64,000 nt of DNA. Source: Silurus meridionalis. Its lineage: Eukaryota; Chordata; Actinopteri; Siluriformes; Siluridae. The DNA lies in assembly GCF_014805685.1 (NCBI RefSeq), contig NC_060901.1, forward strand, positions 17,677,405 through 17,741,404, given 5' to 3'. How positions within the stretch are numbered: position 1 is the stretch's first letter; every line of letters begins with the position of its first letter. Made by a program: the position numbers and the translations under genes. Of this stretch, positions 1 through 12,400 are shown in pieces. The notes under the pieces are model-generated. The model saw only the letters and a list, made by a program, of their open reading frames with translations. It was not told the origin of the DNA and ran no database searches.

Positions 1-370
1 TACAGTGAGAATGAAGAAGAATCCCAATGAACAGTTCAACACGTCTCCTTTCATTGTAGCCACAGCTGCACTTCCCACATACAGCAGAATCAGCGATATC
101 AACCTCCTAAAATAGATTTCCCCGCATTTTCGTGCACTTTTCTCTATGTATTACTGTTTTCCTGGAAATTAAAAATGATGGCAAATTGTGCATTTCTGTA
201 CACCAGGAAAAAAAACACAAAAACGTTTTGCAATCGACCAAATCCATTTCTTCTCCTCCATCAGCCATTGTGGAAAAACCGCTATAAAATCCAAACAAAT
301 ATATTTGAGTTTGTGCAACTGCTACAGATGTGATTTGTGAGCTTTGACTAGTGCGCTCTCTGACCAAATC
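1..370. repeat. dispersed repeat, copy A (family unknown)
   Basis: This stretch resembles 59810-60300. Both share the phrases 'tcattgtagccacagctgca' / 'tcaccgcagccacaaatgca', then a 'catttt(c/t)gtgca' block and a 'ctggaaatt' / 'ctgggaattt' block, in the same order and orientation. I do not recognise the family. Short reading frames inside are not conserved between the copies, so no protein is called. Confidence 0.45.
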
Positions 371-379
371 CAATGATGT

Positions 380-1630
380 GAAAATGCAGACGTTATTGTA
401 CGCCTCCTAGGGGGCTCGGAGCGGCCAAATCGCAGTCTGATTGGTTGAAGCAACAGCAACATTGATTCAAATCTACCGAGAGCCTGCGCTGTTCATTTTT
501 GAAGGCTTAACGGCAATTTACGCGATGTGACGGCTGAAATCTAAACGGATAGAAACTCCAACGTGAAATTACAATTGGAGGCGATGCTATGAAATGAAAA
601 GAATAGACTATTGGGAATTGAATACATATTCATGGATAAAATTATAAAAAACATTATTCAGTGATTCTGATTTTGAGTTTAAGCACAAAAGGTTTTGCTG
701 GCCCTGATGGCCTGCCATTGATTTTAAATAAATTTGAATATGTCAACTGTTGCGTGTTTATTGTCGTGGCTTCTTCTCCAAGTCACTTTTGTAGACATTT
801 TTTTTATCTCAATGAGTTATTTTTTATCCTGGTTGAATAAAGGTTACATACTGACTCATTTTGTTAATGACAGGTGTGTGATAATTATGTTTGACTGTAA
901 GCACGATCACATGCCCGTGCACATAAAGTTCACTATAAACCTTTATTTATCCCACAGTGGGAAAATTGCCATGTTACAGCAGTGAAAAATATTATCAAAT
1001 ATGAAGCAAAGTCCAAAAATCTATATAAATATAAAAGAAAAAAACAACACTATCAAATGATACAAAAGAAAAATGTCCTAAGTTATTGCACAGTTTAAAC
1101 TGTTGTTATTGCACAAAAATTTATTTATTTCTTTTTATTATTTATTTCTTTTTCTGATCTACAGTTTAAAAAATCAGTATTAACAATGTGTATTATGGTG
1201 ACTGGGAGCAGCTCTGATTGTAAAGTCTATGAGCACCTGTTATATTAATTTTATGATAATATTTATAATAGCAATGCACATATTGATCCTAATAAATTTG
1301 AACTGAATAGCAGTGAAAACTATTTTGATCCCCCAGAGCTTCAAGGCATCATTGGTCAAGCTGAAAATGATGGTATACTGTAGTTTCATACTTTTGTGGC
1401 CTAGTAATAAATAAGTACTACTTATTTTACTGTAAGCAAATAGATAAGCTGATACTTGTGCTTTTGGAAGTAAAAAGTAATGTAATGCCTGGGAAGTGGT
1501 GACTATGTTAGAGGGAATTTGAGATCAAATTCGGCAGGGACTTGACAAAGCACCCCCAAACCTAAACCCTCACAAAAAGGGCTCAATCTGAAAGCGGTTC
1601 CTACCCTTGGCCTTCCTCATGGTAATACAG
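380..1630. other. AT-rich intergenic sequence, no gene seen
   Basis: No reading frame, exon-like block or recognisable transposon stands out. Both strands carry many stops and A/T homopolymers. Confidence 0.5.
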
Positions 1631-1637
1631 CTGGGCA

Positions 1638-1808
1638 TTCAAGACATTGAGTAGGAAATGTGTTGCATAACCAAACTGTATATGGCTCTGGTCTTCCACC
1701 ATTGTGCAAGTTTATGCAGCAGATTGAAACTCTGTGAGGACAAAAAGATGCCTGCCTGAAGAACACGACTCCCAGCGATCATACTCTATCATGGTATCTG
1801 ATCTTAAC
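1638..1808 (+). pseudogene. degenerate WAS/WASL WH1-domain fragment
   Basis: One continuous frame from 1638 aligns with the end of wasl exon 1 and nearly all of exon 2. 1638-1667 reads FKTLSRKCVA, compared with [10 protein letters not shown] at the end of exon 1. After 24 intervening bases that begin with a stop (TAA 1668-1670), 1692-1724 reads SSTIVQVYAAD, compared with [12 protein letters not shown] second stop (TGA 1725-1727) follows, then NSVRTKRC, a deletion of about five codons, and ending DSQRSYSIMVSDLN, compared with [15 protein letters not shown]. Exons 1 and 2 of wasl are separated by an 11-kb intron, yet here they are almost joined, which suggests a reverse-transcribed copy or a relic of another WAS-family gene. 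It lies about 3.8 kb upstream of the wasl start on the same strand and cannot encode a protein as it stands. Confidence 0.7.
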
Positions 1809-2224
1809 TCTCCTATCGTCAGTGAGTTGATTCTCTGTACGATGTACTTGACATGAACAGGATCTCATTGTTGAAAGATATTGAAGAGGGTTACGAACGA
1901 CTCAGAACATCAGACATTCCAAGGACCAACAAATGGAGCACAACAGTAATGTCACGAAAAACATGATGCTCCTTCAATATTGACAAAAGTACAAGAGGAA
2001 CACTTGAGAGGCTCCTGAGAGTCCTACAATTACATTAAAGGAACGGCAGGAACATGCAATAAGAGTTAACTCAGCGGGAATGCTGTAAAGCTCGGGAATG
2101 TCGTCGGAGCGGCCCGCACACTCACTCTCTCGGGTTCGCGATGACAAATCCGCGGTTTCTCTTTTGACAATTATTTTCGAAGGTATTGCACAGTAGACAT
2201 CGAATTACAACAAAAAAATAAATA

Positions 2225-2620
2225 AATAAAGTGCCTGTCAAAAGTTTTGGAACACCTAGGCTTTTATGGTTTTTTGAAACACACATGCATGCTACTTTTG
2301 TTTCTATGCATACATTACTAGGTAATGTAACGGTAAAAATATTTACTTTGAAAAACTATTTTATGTATGGAAAAATTTTCATTTAGAGGTGAAATATTTT
2401 GTTGTGTCTCTTGAGGTGTTCACTAGATTTCTTTCCAATCCAGTTCATCCCACAGCAGTTCAATAGGATTTAGGTGCGGTGACTGGGCAGGTCATTCCAT
2501 GATAAATATCATTCCAGTCCACTGTTTGCTCTCTAAATAACACTTACAGAGCTTAGACGTATGTTTCAGATCATTGTCTTGTTGTATGGGGAAGTCGGTA
2601 CCAATTGGCCGAAACATAGA
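2225..2620 (-). mobile_element. Tc1-like DNA transposon remnant
   Basis: It starts with a terminal-repeat-like 'gtgcctgtcaaaagttttgg' and contains 'aggatttaggtgcggtgact' and 'tcattgtcttgttgtatgg'. Those phrases are antisense to the N-terminal and middle region of fish Tc1 transposases. A second copy lies at 22120-22540. No open transposase survives. Confidence 0.6.
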
Positions 2621-2929
2621 AACAGAAACCTTTATGCTAAAACAGGCTTCATGCTAAAACAGAACTGCTCTAATAAACGTATACACACAGTAGGCCACTC
2701 ATCATGAATACTGTATATGAATAGGACGTCTGAGAGCCTACAAAACAACCAAACAGCTTTCCACTGAGGCCCCATTGAGATGGCCAGCAGTTTAACATTC
2801 CCTGACACGAAACTGAAAGTAGCTTGAATGACGGAAACTGTAGCTCGTCAAGCTTCTCGTGATTTGAAGTATGTACAGTATCTACTGAGACTTATTTTTC
2901 TCTGAAGACAATTTGCACTGGAATGATCA

Positions 2930-3480
2930 GAAAACAGTCACACAACCGTCATTTGCTGGAGCAGTGTGTATGATGCACCCAAGCAGAGCACCAGGGATCT
3001 TATAATCAAAGCAGTAACTGAAAATGTTATAAGCTCATGGGGAATGACTGGAGCAGGACAAACATCTGTTGGTCCATCTGTCTCCGTGACTAGCTGAATG
3101 AACTCAGGACCCCTCAGGACGCTCTCAATGGTGCAAGTGTAAAAGGTCCTTCGCACCTGAGAGGGAAGTTTAAAGTCCCTTAAGCGTCTCAGATGATACA
3201 GACGCTGCTGGGCCTTCTTCATCAGGGTGTTGATGTGTCAGGACCAAGACAGGTCCTGTGTGATGTAAACACCTAGGTACCAGAAACTTGGTTTGACTGC
3301 TTCTTGCTGAAGTCCACTATCAACTCCATCGTCTTGCTGACGTTCAGGAGAAGATTGTTCTCCTGGCACCATCTCTGTAGGTTTTTAACCTCCTGTAGGT
3401 AGGCCGTCTCGTCATTGTTGGAGAACAGGCCCACCACAACAGTGTCATCAGCAAAATTGATGATGGTGGTGGTTGATGAA
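2930..3480 (-). mobile_element. LINE fragment, 3' part of reverse transcriptase (L2/Rex1-like)
   Basis: On the minus strand this resembles the C-terminal half of a non-LTR reverse transcriptase. A broken FADDTVVVGLFSNN-like active-site region lies near 3420-3460, a KTMELIVDF-like block follows, and the C-terminal linker [17 protein letters not shown] appears at 3170-3222. Frameshifts break it up. The same LINE type is much longer at 34282-37700. Confidence 0.65.
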
Positions 3481-3489
3481 GCTTGTTGT

Positions 3490-4370
3490 ATGTTCTATGA
3501 GGATGTGCTAGCGCTTAGCTAGTGTTAGTGCTCCATTTTCTTCATATTGAGGTTTCTCTGAGACAATCCTAAATAATATTCACTGACTTTCAGGATGTCT
3601 AATAAGAAATATGTTCAGCTGCATAGTTGTCATGCCACAGTGCAACTCCAGCCTGTTCCCAGCTAACATCATTGTTTTAGAACATGGCCACCACAGATTC
3701 TGCTTCCCAAGCTGTACTCTTCTCTGTCACTCTCATAGTAATCAAACAGCCCTTTTTTCGATGACTTATACTCACAAACGCAATGTAAAATTGTATTTTT
3801 CCTTCACAAACAAAGCAAAGAATGTTTTGTTTTTTTGGCTTGTTTCTATTCATACTATCAGTAGTTGCTATGCACAATGACAGGCTCTGGTCTATCAAAC
3901 ACTCAGTGTACGGCCACTCCTACTCCTAGAGTCACTTCCTTTCCTACCAGCATGTATTATGGAGGTGGGAGTAAAATTGAGAACCATGAGAACCATGACC
4001 TTCACCCACACAAACAGGACAAACCTGCAAAACCCCACACTCTAGGAACCTGAAACCAGGATTGAAAAATATGGCAGCTCTAACAACGGCTCAGGACTTA
4101 AGATGTTGTTGATATCAAGAACGCCTCAGTCAAAATGAAGTTGTAAGGGCGTCACACACAGTTCATGCTACATCTATTTTCTAACTGTAAACTGTGAACT
4201 GTAATAGGCAGTTGAAATTTGATAACATACATTTATCCGGTAAACAGTATAGCAGCTTGATCTAAGTGGTTTTAGACATTACTTCAGCATTGCTCACGGT
4301 TATATGATTAGGAATGCCAGGTTTCAGCAACATTTTCACCCCAGCTCGAAAAATGTAGGCAGGATAATAA
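3490..4370. other. intergenic, nothing recognised
   Basis: Short open frames on both strands have no domain, no splice context and no repeat-family signature that I can identify. Confidence 0.4.
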
Positions 4371-4371
4371 T

Positions 4372-4540
4372 AATATGGCATTTTGCAAAAGCCCTTATCC
4401 AGAGCGACTTACAATTGAGCAGGTGAGGGTTGAGGACTTGCTCAAGGGCCCAGCAGTGGTAGCTCGGTGGTGGTGGGATTTGAATTTATGAGTTTCTGAT
4501 CCATGCTTTACCCACTGAGCTATCACCTCTAACATTACTA
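4372..4540 (-). repeat. tRNA-derived SINE (CAAGGCCC family)
   Basis: Read on the minus strand it has the usual parts of this fish SINE: a tRNA-like head ('gctcagtgggtaaagc', 'ttcaaatccca'), the core 'cttgagcaagtcctcaacc' and the tail 'taagtcgctctggataaggg'. Related copies lie at 4695, 18318, 18505, 25280, 40390, 56600, 58270 and 58440. Confidence 0.7.
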
Positions 4541-4656
4541 GAATTGACAGTCTGAATGGGAAACAAGTCAAATTTTTGATGTACAAACAACATTTGCAAT
4601 TAATTTTTTTGGGTAAATCTAATAATAAAATTTTTTCTATACACTATAACACTATA

Positions 4657-4694
<38 letters not shown>

Positions 4695-4696
<2 letters not shown>

Positions 4697-4835
4697 GGAT
4701 CTGGAGGATTTGGAGGTTGTGGGTTTGAGTTCTGGCTATACCAGGCTGCAACTCTTGGGCCCCTGAGCAAGGCCCTTAATCCACTATTGGTGCTCAGTTG
4801 TGGGAATGGGAATAAATTACCCCAGCATGTTAGTC
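4695..4835 (+). repeat. tRNA-derived SINE copy, flanked by (TTA)n and (TA)n
   Basis: It contains 'gtgggtttgagttctggct', 'cccctgagcaaggccctta' and 'tgctcagttg', the core of the CAAGGCCC SINE. A (TTA)n run (4657-4695) precedes it and a (TA)n array follows. Confidence 0.6.
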
Positions 4836-4858
4836 CCTAATATATAATTATAATATAA

Positions 4859-4860
<2 letters not shown>

Positions 4861-4938
<78 letters not shown>
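4861..4938. repeat. (TA)n microsatellite
   Basis: About 38 uninterrupted TA units, about 150 bp upstream of the candidate wasl promoter. Confidence 0.95.
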
Positions 4939-4942
<4 letters not shown>

Positions 4943-5084
4943 TACTATATATTTATTTATTTATAATAATTATTATTATCATTATTATTATATAAACCCA
5001 TTATTGATACATATACACTCAATCAGCTACTTTAAAAATGCTTGTTATTAGATTTTATATTTTTCAGTCTGTGATTTTTCCAGC

Positions 5085-5643
5085 TTGATTGACAGGACAC
5101 GTCATCCCGCCTTGACTCCGCCCACTCGCCTTCTTTACTGACGCGATCAGCTTACGGAAGTACTTGTGTATGAGTGAGTGTGAGTGTCTATAATCGTGTC
5201 TATCATGTAATCGTGTGTGTGTGTATCGGACAGCCTGAGAACATACACCAGAGCTGTCTCTTTATTTTGTTTTGTTATTTTAATACGTGGTTTCTTTTTA
5301 AGTGGTGTGATTCACTGCTGTCTTTCTGACGCTGCCATGTTGCAGGACCGAGTGGAGTTCGGATCCTAAAGAGATCCCAGAAAACAAACAATCCACCGGG
5401 AATTTTTTTTGGGGAAATCCAGTAGGAGAACTACCGGAACTTTTCCTTTATCTTTCGGATTAAAGCACATCTACAGATGAAGTCGGATCTCAGGCTGCGT
5501 TGACTGAGTCAGTGATCAGATTTGACGTTTATGATTTTATAAATGTGTATGTGTGTGTTTTAACGATTTCCTGCCGTGAAAAGTGAAGTAAAGAGACAGA
5601 AAGAGTGTCAGAGAGAGAGAGAGGAAGAGGAAGATTGAGGAGG
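5085..5643 (+). promoter_or_regulatory. wasl: candidate wasl promoter and 5' UTR
   Basis: The first non-AT-rich stretch upstream of wasl holds a CRE-like 'cacgtcat' (about 5098), a GC-box-like 'ctccgccca' (about 5116) and an ETS-like 'acggaagt' (about 5154). No TATA box sits at a convincing distance. An AP-1 consensus 'tgagtca' lies at 5505-5511 within the likely 5' UTR. Upstream ATGs (for example near 5336 and 5477) precede the start. The chosen ATG at 5644 has A at -3 and opens a frame that matches N-WASP. The transcription start cannot be placed from sequence alone. Confidence 0.4.
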
Positions 5644-5748
5644 ATGAGTGGAGCTCCAGCGCACAGGAGGCCCCATAATGCGAGCTCCAGGCTGCTCTCC
5701 GGGCAGGACAACGACACGCTGTTCGCTCACCTGGGCCGGAAATGCACT
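5644..5748 (+). CDS. wasl: wasl coding exon 1 (WH1 start)
   Basis: 35 codons, phase 0 end. It runs from [10 protein letters not shown] to FAHLGRKCT, and the last residues correspond to human FLGKKC. The donor is gtaagt. The 5' residues are variable in the family; the C-terminal ten are the start of the WH1 domain. Confidence 0.93.
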
Positions 5749-6413
5749 GTAAGTCCCCCAAGTCTCCCACTCACCTGATCACTGCTTCAACCAAACCTCA
5801 AACTCCTTCATCCTCAAACTCCTTCATCCTGGTCTTAATTTGTCCTTTTTTACCCTAATTCTAACTTTTGATTTCTTCTACTACTCCAACCTAATGATGA
5901 TAATGATTATAATAGGGAGAAGGAGGAAGATTATCCAGGTCACGCCAAAAAAAGCTCCCATGCGGTCTTTCTTGTTGTTTTTGTTTGTTTGTTTGTTTGT
6001 TTGTTTGTTGGCTTGCTGCTGGCTTGTTTGTGCATTTATTTATTTATTTAATCTTCCTCCTTGGTTTTTAAAGTTTCTATAAAAAAAGTTTTGTAAAATG
6101 TATAATAATGATTTAAAGGAAAAAGTGAATGTATGGTGAAAAAATAACACAAACTTGGTTTATATATAAATGTATATACACACACACATAACCAAGTTTG
6201 TGTCTTTATATAAAAAAGTATATATATAAAGTCTTAATAAAAAAAAATATTGTTTAGAATATATATATATATATATATATCAATAGAACATATATCTCAA
6301 ATAAAAAATATAAATAAAGCTTCAATAAAAAATATATTGTATAGAAATATAAAAATATATATGTATAATAAATATTAAATTGTAAATTTATATATGTATT
6401 TTTATATATCAAA

Positions 6414-6483
<70 letters not shown>

Positions 6484-9400
6484 TAATTTTATAATTTTAA
6501 GAAAAAGATGGGATGGATTGAAAGACATGGGAAGTTGGTTGAAAAGCACGTATTAAAGATACCAGTGGGTTTATTGGTTATCATGTGTGAGATATTTATT
6601 TAATACTGGCAAACAGCAGTAGGAGTCAAATCCTTGTGCTAAGGAAGTATTCAGTATTACAGCTTGTTTATTTAAGCACATTTTTCTTTAAAAAAAAATC
6701 CCAGCTGTTCTTTCTTTAAAGCATAGAAACCTAAATAGTTTTAATTAAAGCCTGTTTAGAGAACAATTAAAAAAAGGAGATATTTCACAAGCAGAGATGC
6801 ATTTCTGACACGAAACATTGGTGTCTTTGGCATATGTGTATTGCATACACAGCTTTCCAATGGGCCATGAAATATTCCAGCATTCCGGTCCAACCTGGAA
6901 TTATGTCATCTATCACAGGTCATTATCTGGGGCAGAGGTGGGAAGTAACGAAGTACAAATACTTCATCACTGTGCTGTGTAGATTTTTCTGTATCTTTTC
7001 ACTATTTGTTTTTCAGACAACTTTTTAATTTTACTCATAAAATTTTTACACAAATTGCTGTACTTTCTACTTCCGACATTTTCAAACCAGCCTCATTACT
7101 TTAGTTTGAATCTATTTGGTGAAATGGCAATATTTTTTTTTCTCATTTCGTGCCGTTTTCAGCCCATTGACCTATTTCCTGTCGCGGCGCGGCTTTTTCA
7201 ATCTACCGCTGGTTTATCATTTCCTGGCTCTCGCGCACCACAGACATGGGCTAGTTAACGAAGCTCACAATGAGCGTGGCAGAAGGCAACTAGAAGTTTG
7301 GGGTTAACGGATGAGACAATGATGTAAACATGACTGAGACATTCCTGATCACATGATCATCTTTTCTTTGCTTGTGTATGGTGGATGTTCAGCCTGGATA
7401 CATTCGTTAGAGAACAACATTTAAAATTAGTTTAGTTTCGCACATTGGGCATTGTACCGCTCTGGGGGTCGACAAACGCATTACAGTGGGTGCGTTTTGT
7501 GACAATTTTTTATTGGACAGTTAAGAGCATTACTTTATTCAAATTTGTGAAGGGTCTACTTTTATTTGTATACACTCATAAAAAACAACAGCTTTTGTAA
7601 GATAAAGAAAAGACAGGGGGTGCTCTCTGTCATCTCTCTTCACAGACATAATTAAAACAACCGGAATCTCAGTGAATATTTGCCTCACAGACATAATAAA
7701 TATATTATTTAATGAATTTAAATAAACCAACATCAAATATTCTCTGTAATCCGTATGAAAGCTAGTAGAGTTTCAATTTCTCCGGTGTCATCTCCATAAC
7801 CGTCCGTGTGGAAACATAGCAAAAATGTAGTTTGCTGATGATTTACGTAATTACGTTTCACTAATAATAAACATACATTTGCATAAAGCATCCATATTTC
7901 TCCATACACATGTTGATTAGAGGATTAAAAACGTAAATTATTCATTTATGGTACATTTTAGAACATTAGAATATTTTTATAGATTGACATAGCTAATATT
8001 AATATGATGTGAGGTCTAGTTACCAGCATGACAAGAAAACAGGAAGTAGTAAAAACTGCTTTACTTCAACTTAAGTTAAAAATGTCAGTGCTTCAGCTTT
8101 TACCAGTCTTTTAAAACAATAGTATCTGTACTTCTACTTCAGTAAAGGATGTGTGTACTTTTGCCCTCTCTGTGTGGGGGTTTATTCAGTCTTTACAGTG
8201 GGTAAAGTGCCTTCTGTAGGACCCTGTCCTAGATAAGTGACCTTCAGGCCACACTTGCGTCAGCTCTTGTTCCAGACCGGGCTGTACTTCCTCATTCCTG
8301 TGCAGTTACCTGTGTTTAGGCGGGTGTGTGTAAGTGTTCAAGGAAATAGCAGGAGAAGAGAGAAAAAAAAAAACTTCCTTCTCGGTTAAGATGGAGTTTA
8401 GAAAAGCAGCAGTGAAGTCATGCAGTAATGCATTTCAATGCAGAAAAGTTTATCCAGTAAATCCAGCATATTCATGAATTGCGTTTTCATTCCACCACCA
8501 TGATCATGAGATCATCATCGTCTTCAGACTCTCACTTAACTTCCCTTTGTTTCGTCGTTATCAACCAGTAGCTTTTGCCCCCATCAAAACCCATTGTTGT
8601 TATAAAGGGGTGTAACGGTACACAAAATTCACGGTTCTGTATGTACCTCGGTTGTTAAGTCAGGGTTCGGATAAATTTCCATACGGTTAGGGGAAAGAAA
8701 TGCAAAACATAAAATTGCTTGGCTTTTTGAATTAAAATTAAAATAAAATGTTTATCAAAAAGTCATTTATTATTATTATAAATATTTCCATGCATCAACG
8801 TTTGGAAAAAAAAAAAAAAACAATTTAAATAAAAGGCCTGTTTGGTTTAAATACAAAATTTTTTTTTTAAGATAAAATAGAGAAATTCAAATGAATGCAA
8901 TTCAGTTTTTTATTAGATTGATTACATTGAGTAATGGATTAGATTAACTAAATAAAATGTAATCAATAAAAAAAGTAAATAAATAGTTAACATCTGTTGG
9001 ACCCCATTTGGGTAATACAGATGTGTATATGCTGTAAGTGTGTGCATTTATTTTACATTTAATATTTCCTTTTCTAAAGATATTTTTTTCTTAACTGTTC
9101 TATTTACTTCAGCACACTTTAATCTTGTGTGTAAGGCTGAAACGATTCCTCTGGTAACTTAAGTAATTCGAAAACACAAAAAAGCATAGAGGCGGCTTCG
9201 TTTAGTCCATTTAGGTACTGTGTTTCCCCACGGACCATTATTACTGACACACCACCTGCTAAACTCTGGACCACTCTGCATCCTTTGCGTGGAAAGTGGA
9301 GTACACATGTTTTCAGTCTCGTTTTGTGCGTACGCCACGTTTATATATTAGACCCCTGGACAGAACACAACACAAAAGAAGTACAGTGGAACCTGATTAT

Positions 9401-12400
9401 GTCGATGTCCTAGGGGGTTGCCAAAAAGCATCGAGATAAATGAAAATCAATATGGCGGCAATATATTAACATGCTTGAAATTTCTTTATGTACATGATGT
9501 GCGTTAATAAATGAGAATGTGCATGCACGTGTTTTTGGAGGGTTTTTTACACAACAGCGTTGCCGCGATTTGTTTGATGAAGGCATGCTATAAAAATGTA
9601 CATACATGTTTGTTAACTGTCAGGAATCCACCTGTCACGCCCCCTTCGGCATGGCAGGTGCTTTCTCGGCTGCTTTCTCTGAAGCTCCCGGCTTCAATCG
9701 CGCACATATGGTGCTCGTTTAGCATCATCACCAGCTCCTATTTAAACCTCTCACTTCCACACTCTCACCGGGTGTTATTGTTGGTATATGTTGGTTCATG
9801 GCGGTCGTTGTTATCGCTCATGCGTATCCCGGTACGTGCCTTCCCACCGGCTTTCTCTCAACGGCTGCGCTTTTTTTCCCAATGCACATCGAGGATCGGG
9901 GGAATCCGGCCGTTGTTAATTCTATGCTTGTGCTGCTCATCCTACGTTCCGCGCTGCGCTCCTATCAAGCGCCGCGCCGAGTCACGCTCCTACCAAGCGC
10001 GGCTTTCGCCTCCCGTTCATCGCATAACATTTACCAACAAAAGGCATATGTGCACTAACTAACGGCAGAGATTCACCAGTAAACAATACAACACCTGTAG
10101 CATCTGTAAGGCTTGATTTTTCCGCCACTTTCGGGGCTGCACCGTGCCGATCGAGGCAAATTTTTCCCCCCTTGTGCTCGAGATATTAGGGTTCCGCGAC
10201 ATAAAAAAGTCGACATAACCGATAAAAATGCTTAGACAAAGTGAGAATTTGGCACTTCAAAATCGTGGACTTAATAGGGTTGTCGAGGGTTGCCACTGTA
10301 ATTTGAAATAGTTTTTAAAATAAAATTTTTTATATTTTTAATTAGAATTATATATATATATATAAAATCTTGTAAAACCCGAATTCCGGAAATGTTGGGA
10401 CGTTTTTTTTTTTTTTTTTTTAAATAAAATGAAAACCAAAAGATTTTCAAATCACATGATCCAATATTTTATTCCCAATAGAACATAGAGAACAAAACAA
10501 ATGCTTAAATTTGATGCCTGCTACAGGTCTCAAAAAAGTTGGCACGGGGGCATGTTTACCATTGTGTAGCATCTCCTCTTCTTTTCAAAACAATTTAAAG
10601 ACGTCTGGGCATTGAGGTTATGACTTTCTGGAGTTTTGCTGTTGGAATTTGGTCCTATTTTTGCCTGATGACGTTTTCCAGGTGCTGAAGAGTTCGTGGT
10701 CGTCTTTTCGTTTAATTATGCGCCAAATGTTCTCTGTAGGTGAAAGACTGCAATCAGGCCAATTCAGCACCAGAACTTTTCTACATGGCTGCAGTATGCG
10801 GTTTTGCATCGTCATGCTGAAATACACAAGGCTTTCCCTGAAGTAGAAGTCGTCTGGAGAGGGAGCAGATGTTGCTCTAAAACCTTTATATACCTTTCAG
10901 CATTTATAGTGCCTTCCAAAACATGCAAGCTGCCCATAGCTTATGCAGTTACGCACCCCATACCATCAGAGATGCTGGCTTTTGAACCGAATGCTGATAA
11001 CATGCTGGAAAATCCCCCTCCTCTTTAGCCCGGAGGACACGGCATCCTTGATTTTCAAAAAGAACGTCAAATTTGGACTCGTCTGACCAAAGAACACTTT
11101 GAAAGAGTGCATTTTAAATGAGCGTTGGTCCGGAGGACACAACGGCGCTTCTGGACCATGTTCACATATGGCTTCCTTTTTGCATGATAGAGCTTTAGTT
11201 GGCATCTGCAGATGGCCCAGCGGATCGTGTTTACAGACAGCGGTTTCTAAAAGTATTCCTGGGCCCATTTAGCTACGTCAATGACACCATCATGCCGATG
11301 AGTGATGCAGTGTCGTCTGAGGGGCCGAAGGGGCCTCGTCCCTTACGCACCGAGATTTCTCCAGCCTCTCTGAATCTTTTGATGATATGTACTGTAGATG
11401 ATGAAATTTTATGAGATCCATTCACTTTATTTATTCATAAAGGAATTAATTCCACACAAAAAATAATAAATAAAGCTTTGACTTTTTTTTTAACTATTAC
11501 AAATGTATATAATATCTCTTACATGCAGGATATTTAATATGGATGCAACCAAAGTAAAAGAAAAATATTAAAGAAATTTTTTTAGAATTTCTTTTTTATT
11601 TTATTTAATTTTGACTAAGGGGGGCATCAAAAAGCTAATGAAAAATTATACATTTCTAAATATTTATTTACTTTTTTTTTATCATATTACTGTATTTTCT
11701 TCTGACAGAAATCAGGATATTACCCAAAAAAATCCTATTTATTTTTTAATAATAATAATAGACAAGCAGAGTTGATTGGGTTATTAATTCCCGGGAAAAA
11801 AAAAAAAAAAAAAAAAGACAGGATAGCTCAAATCCGTCTCCTGTCTCCATCACCTCAATTTCAAGATTGCTGTGTCCACGATTATACAGTGTGTCAGCGT
11901 GATATTTTCATCGCTCCAAACAAGTGAAGTACATGTTCAAGTACGTCTGCCGGCCGTATTCTGACCAACGCTGATAGACCGGGCCGGGATGTGATTTCCC
12001 TGAAACGGCGTTTCCTTTTACATCCAGTAAAAATTGCTGATAAAGTTCGTGATAAAGGTGACATTTGAAATTCAAATCAGCCGTTCGCCTCCTGCTGTAA
12101 AACAGGGCTCGTCCAGGTCATGTGAGATTGTACACAATACATTTGCTCTGTGTTATCGGTATATTGCAGGACGGATTATGCTTACAAAACAATTCGACAA
12201 GATTGCTGAGGATTATCGTTATGACCGTTTATGAGGTCCTCGCTATTCCCGAAAAGGTGTATATAGTATACGTTTAGCCCAGACGTCAAGCGCATACCAG
12301 GCGTGTCAGCATCTTTCAGTTAATCCTTTACAGCTTTTCTTTTCCGCATGGGCCTTTTTGCTTACTGGTTATTTTCGTTTTTGCATATTCTATCGAATAC

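Noticed and set aside
9511..10062. 183-codon open frame on the plus strand
   Set aside because: It spans the junction between a transposon and its internal insertion; the other copy of the transposon does not keep the frame.
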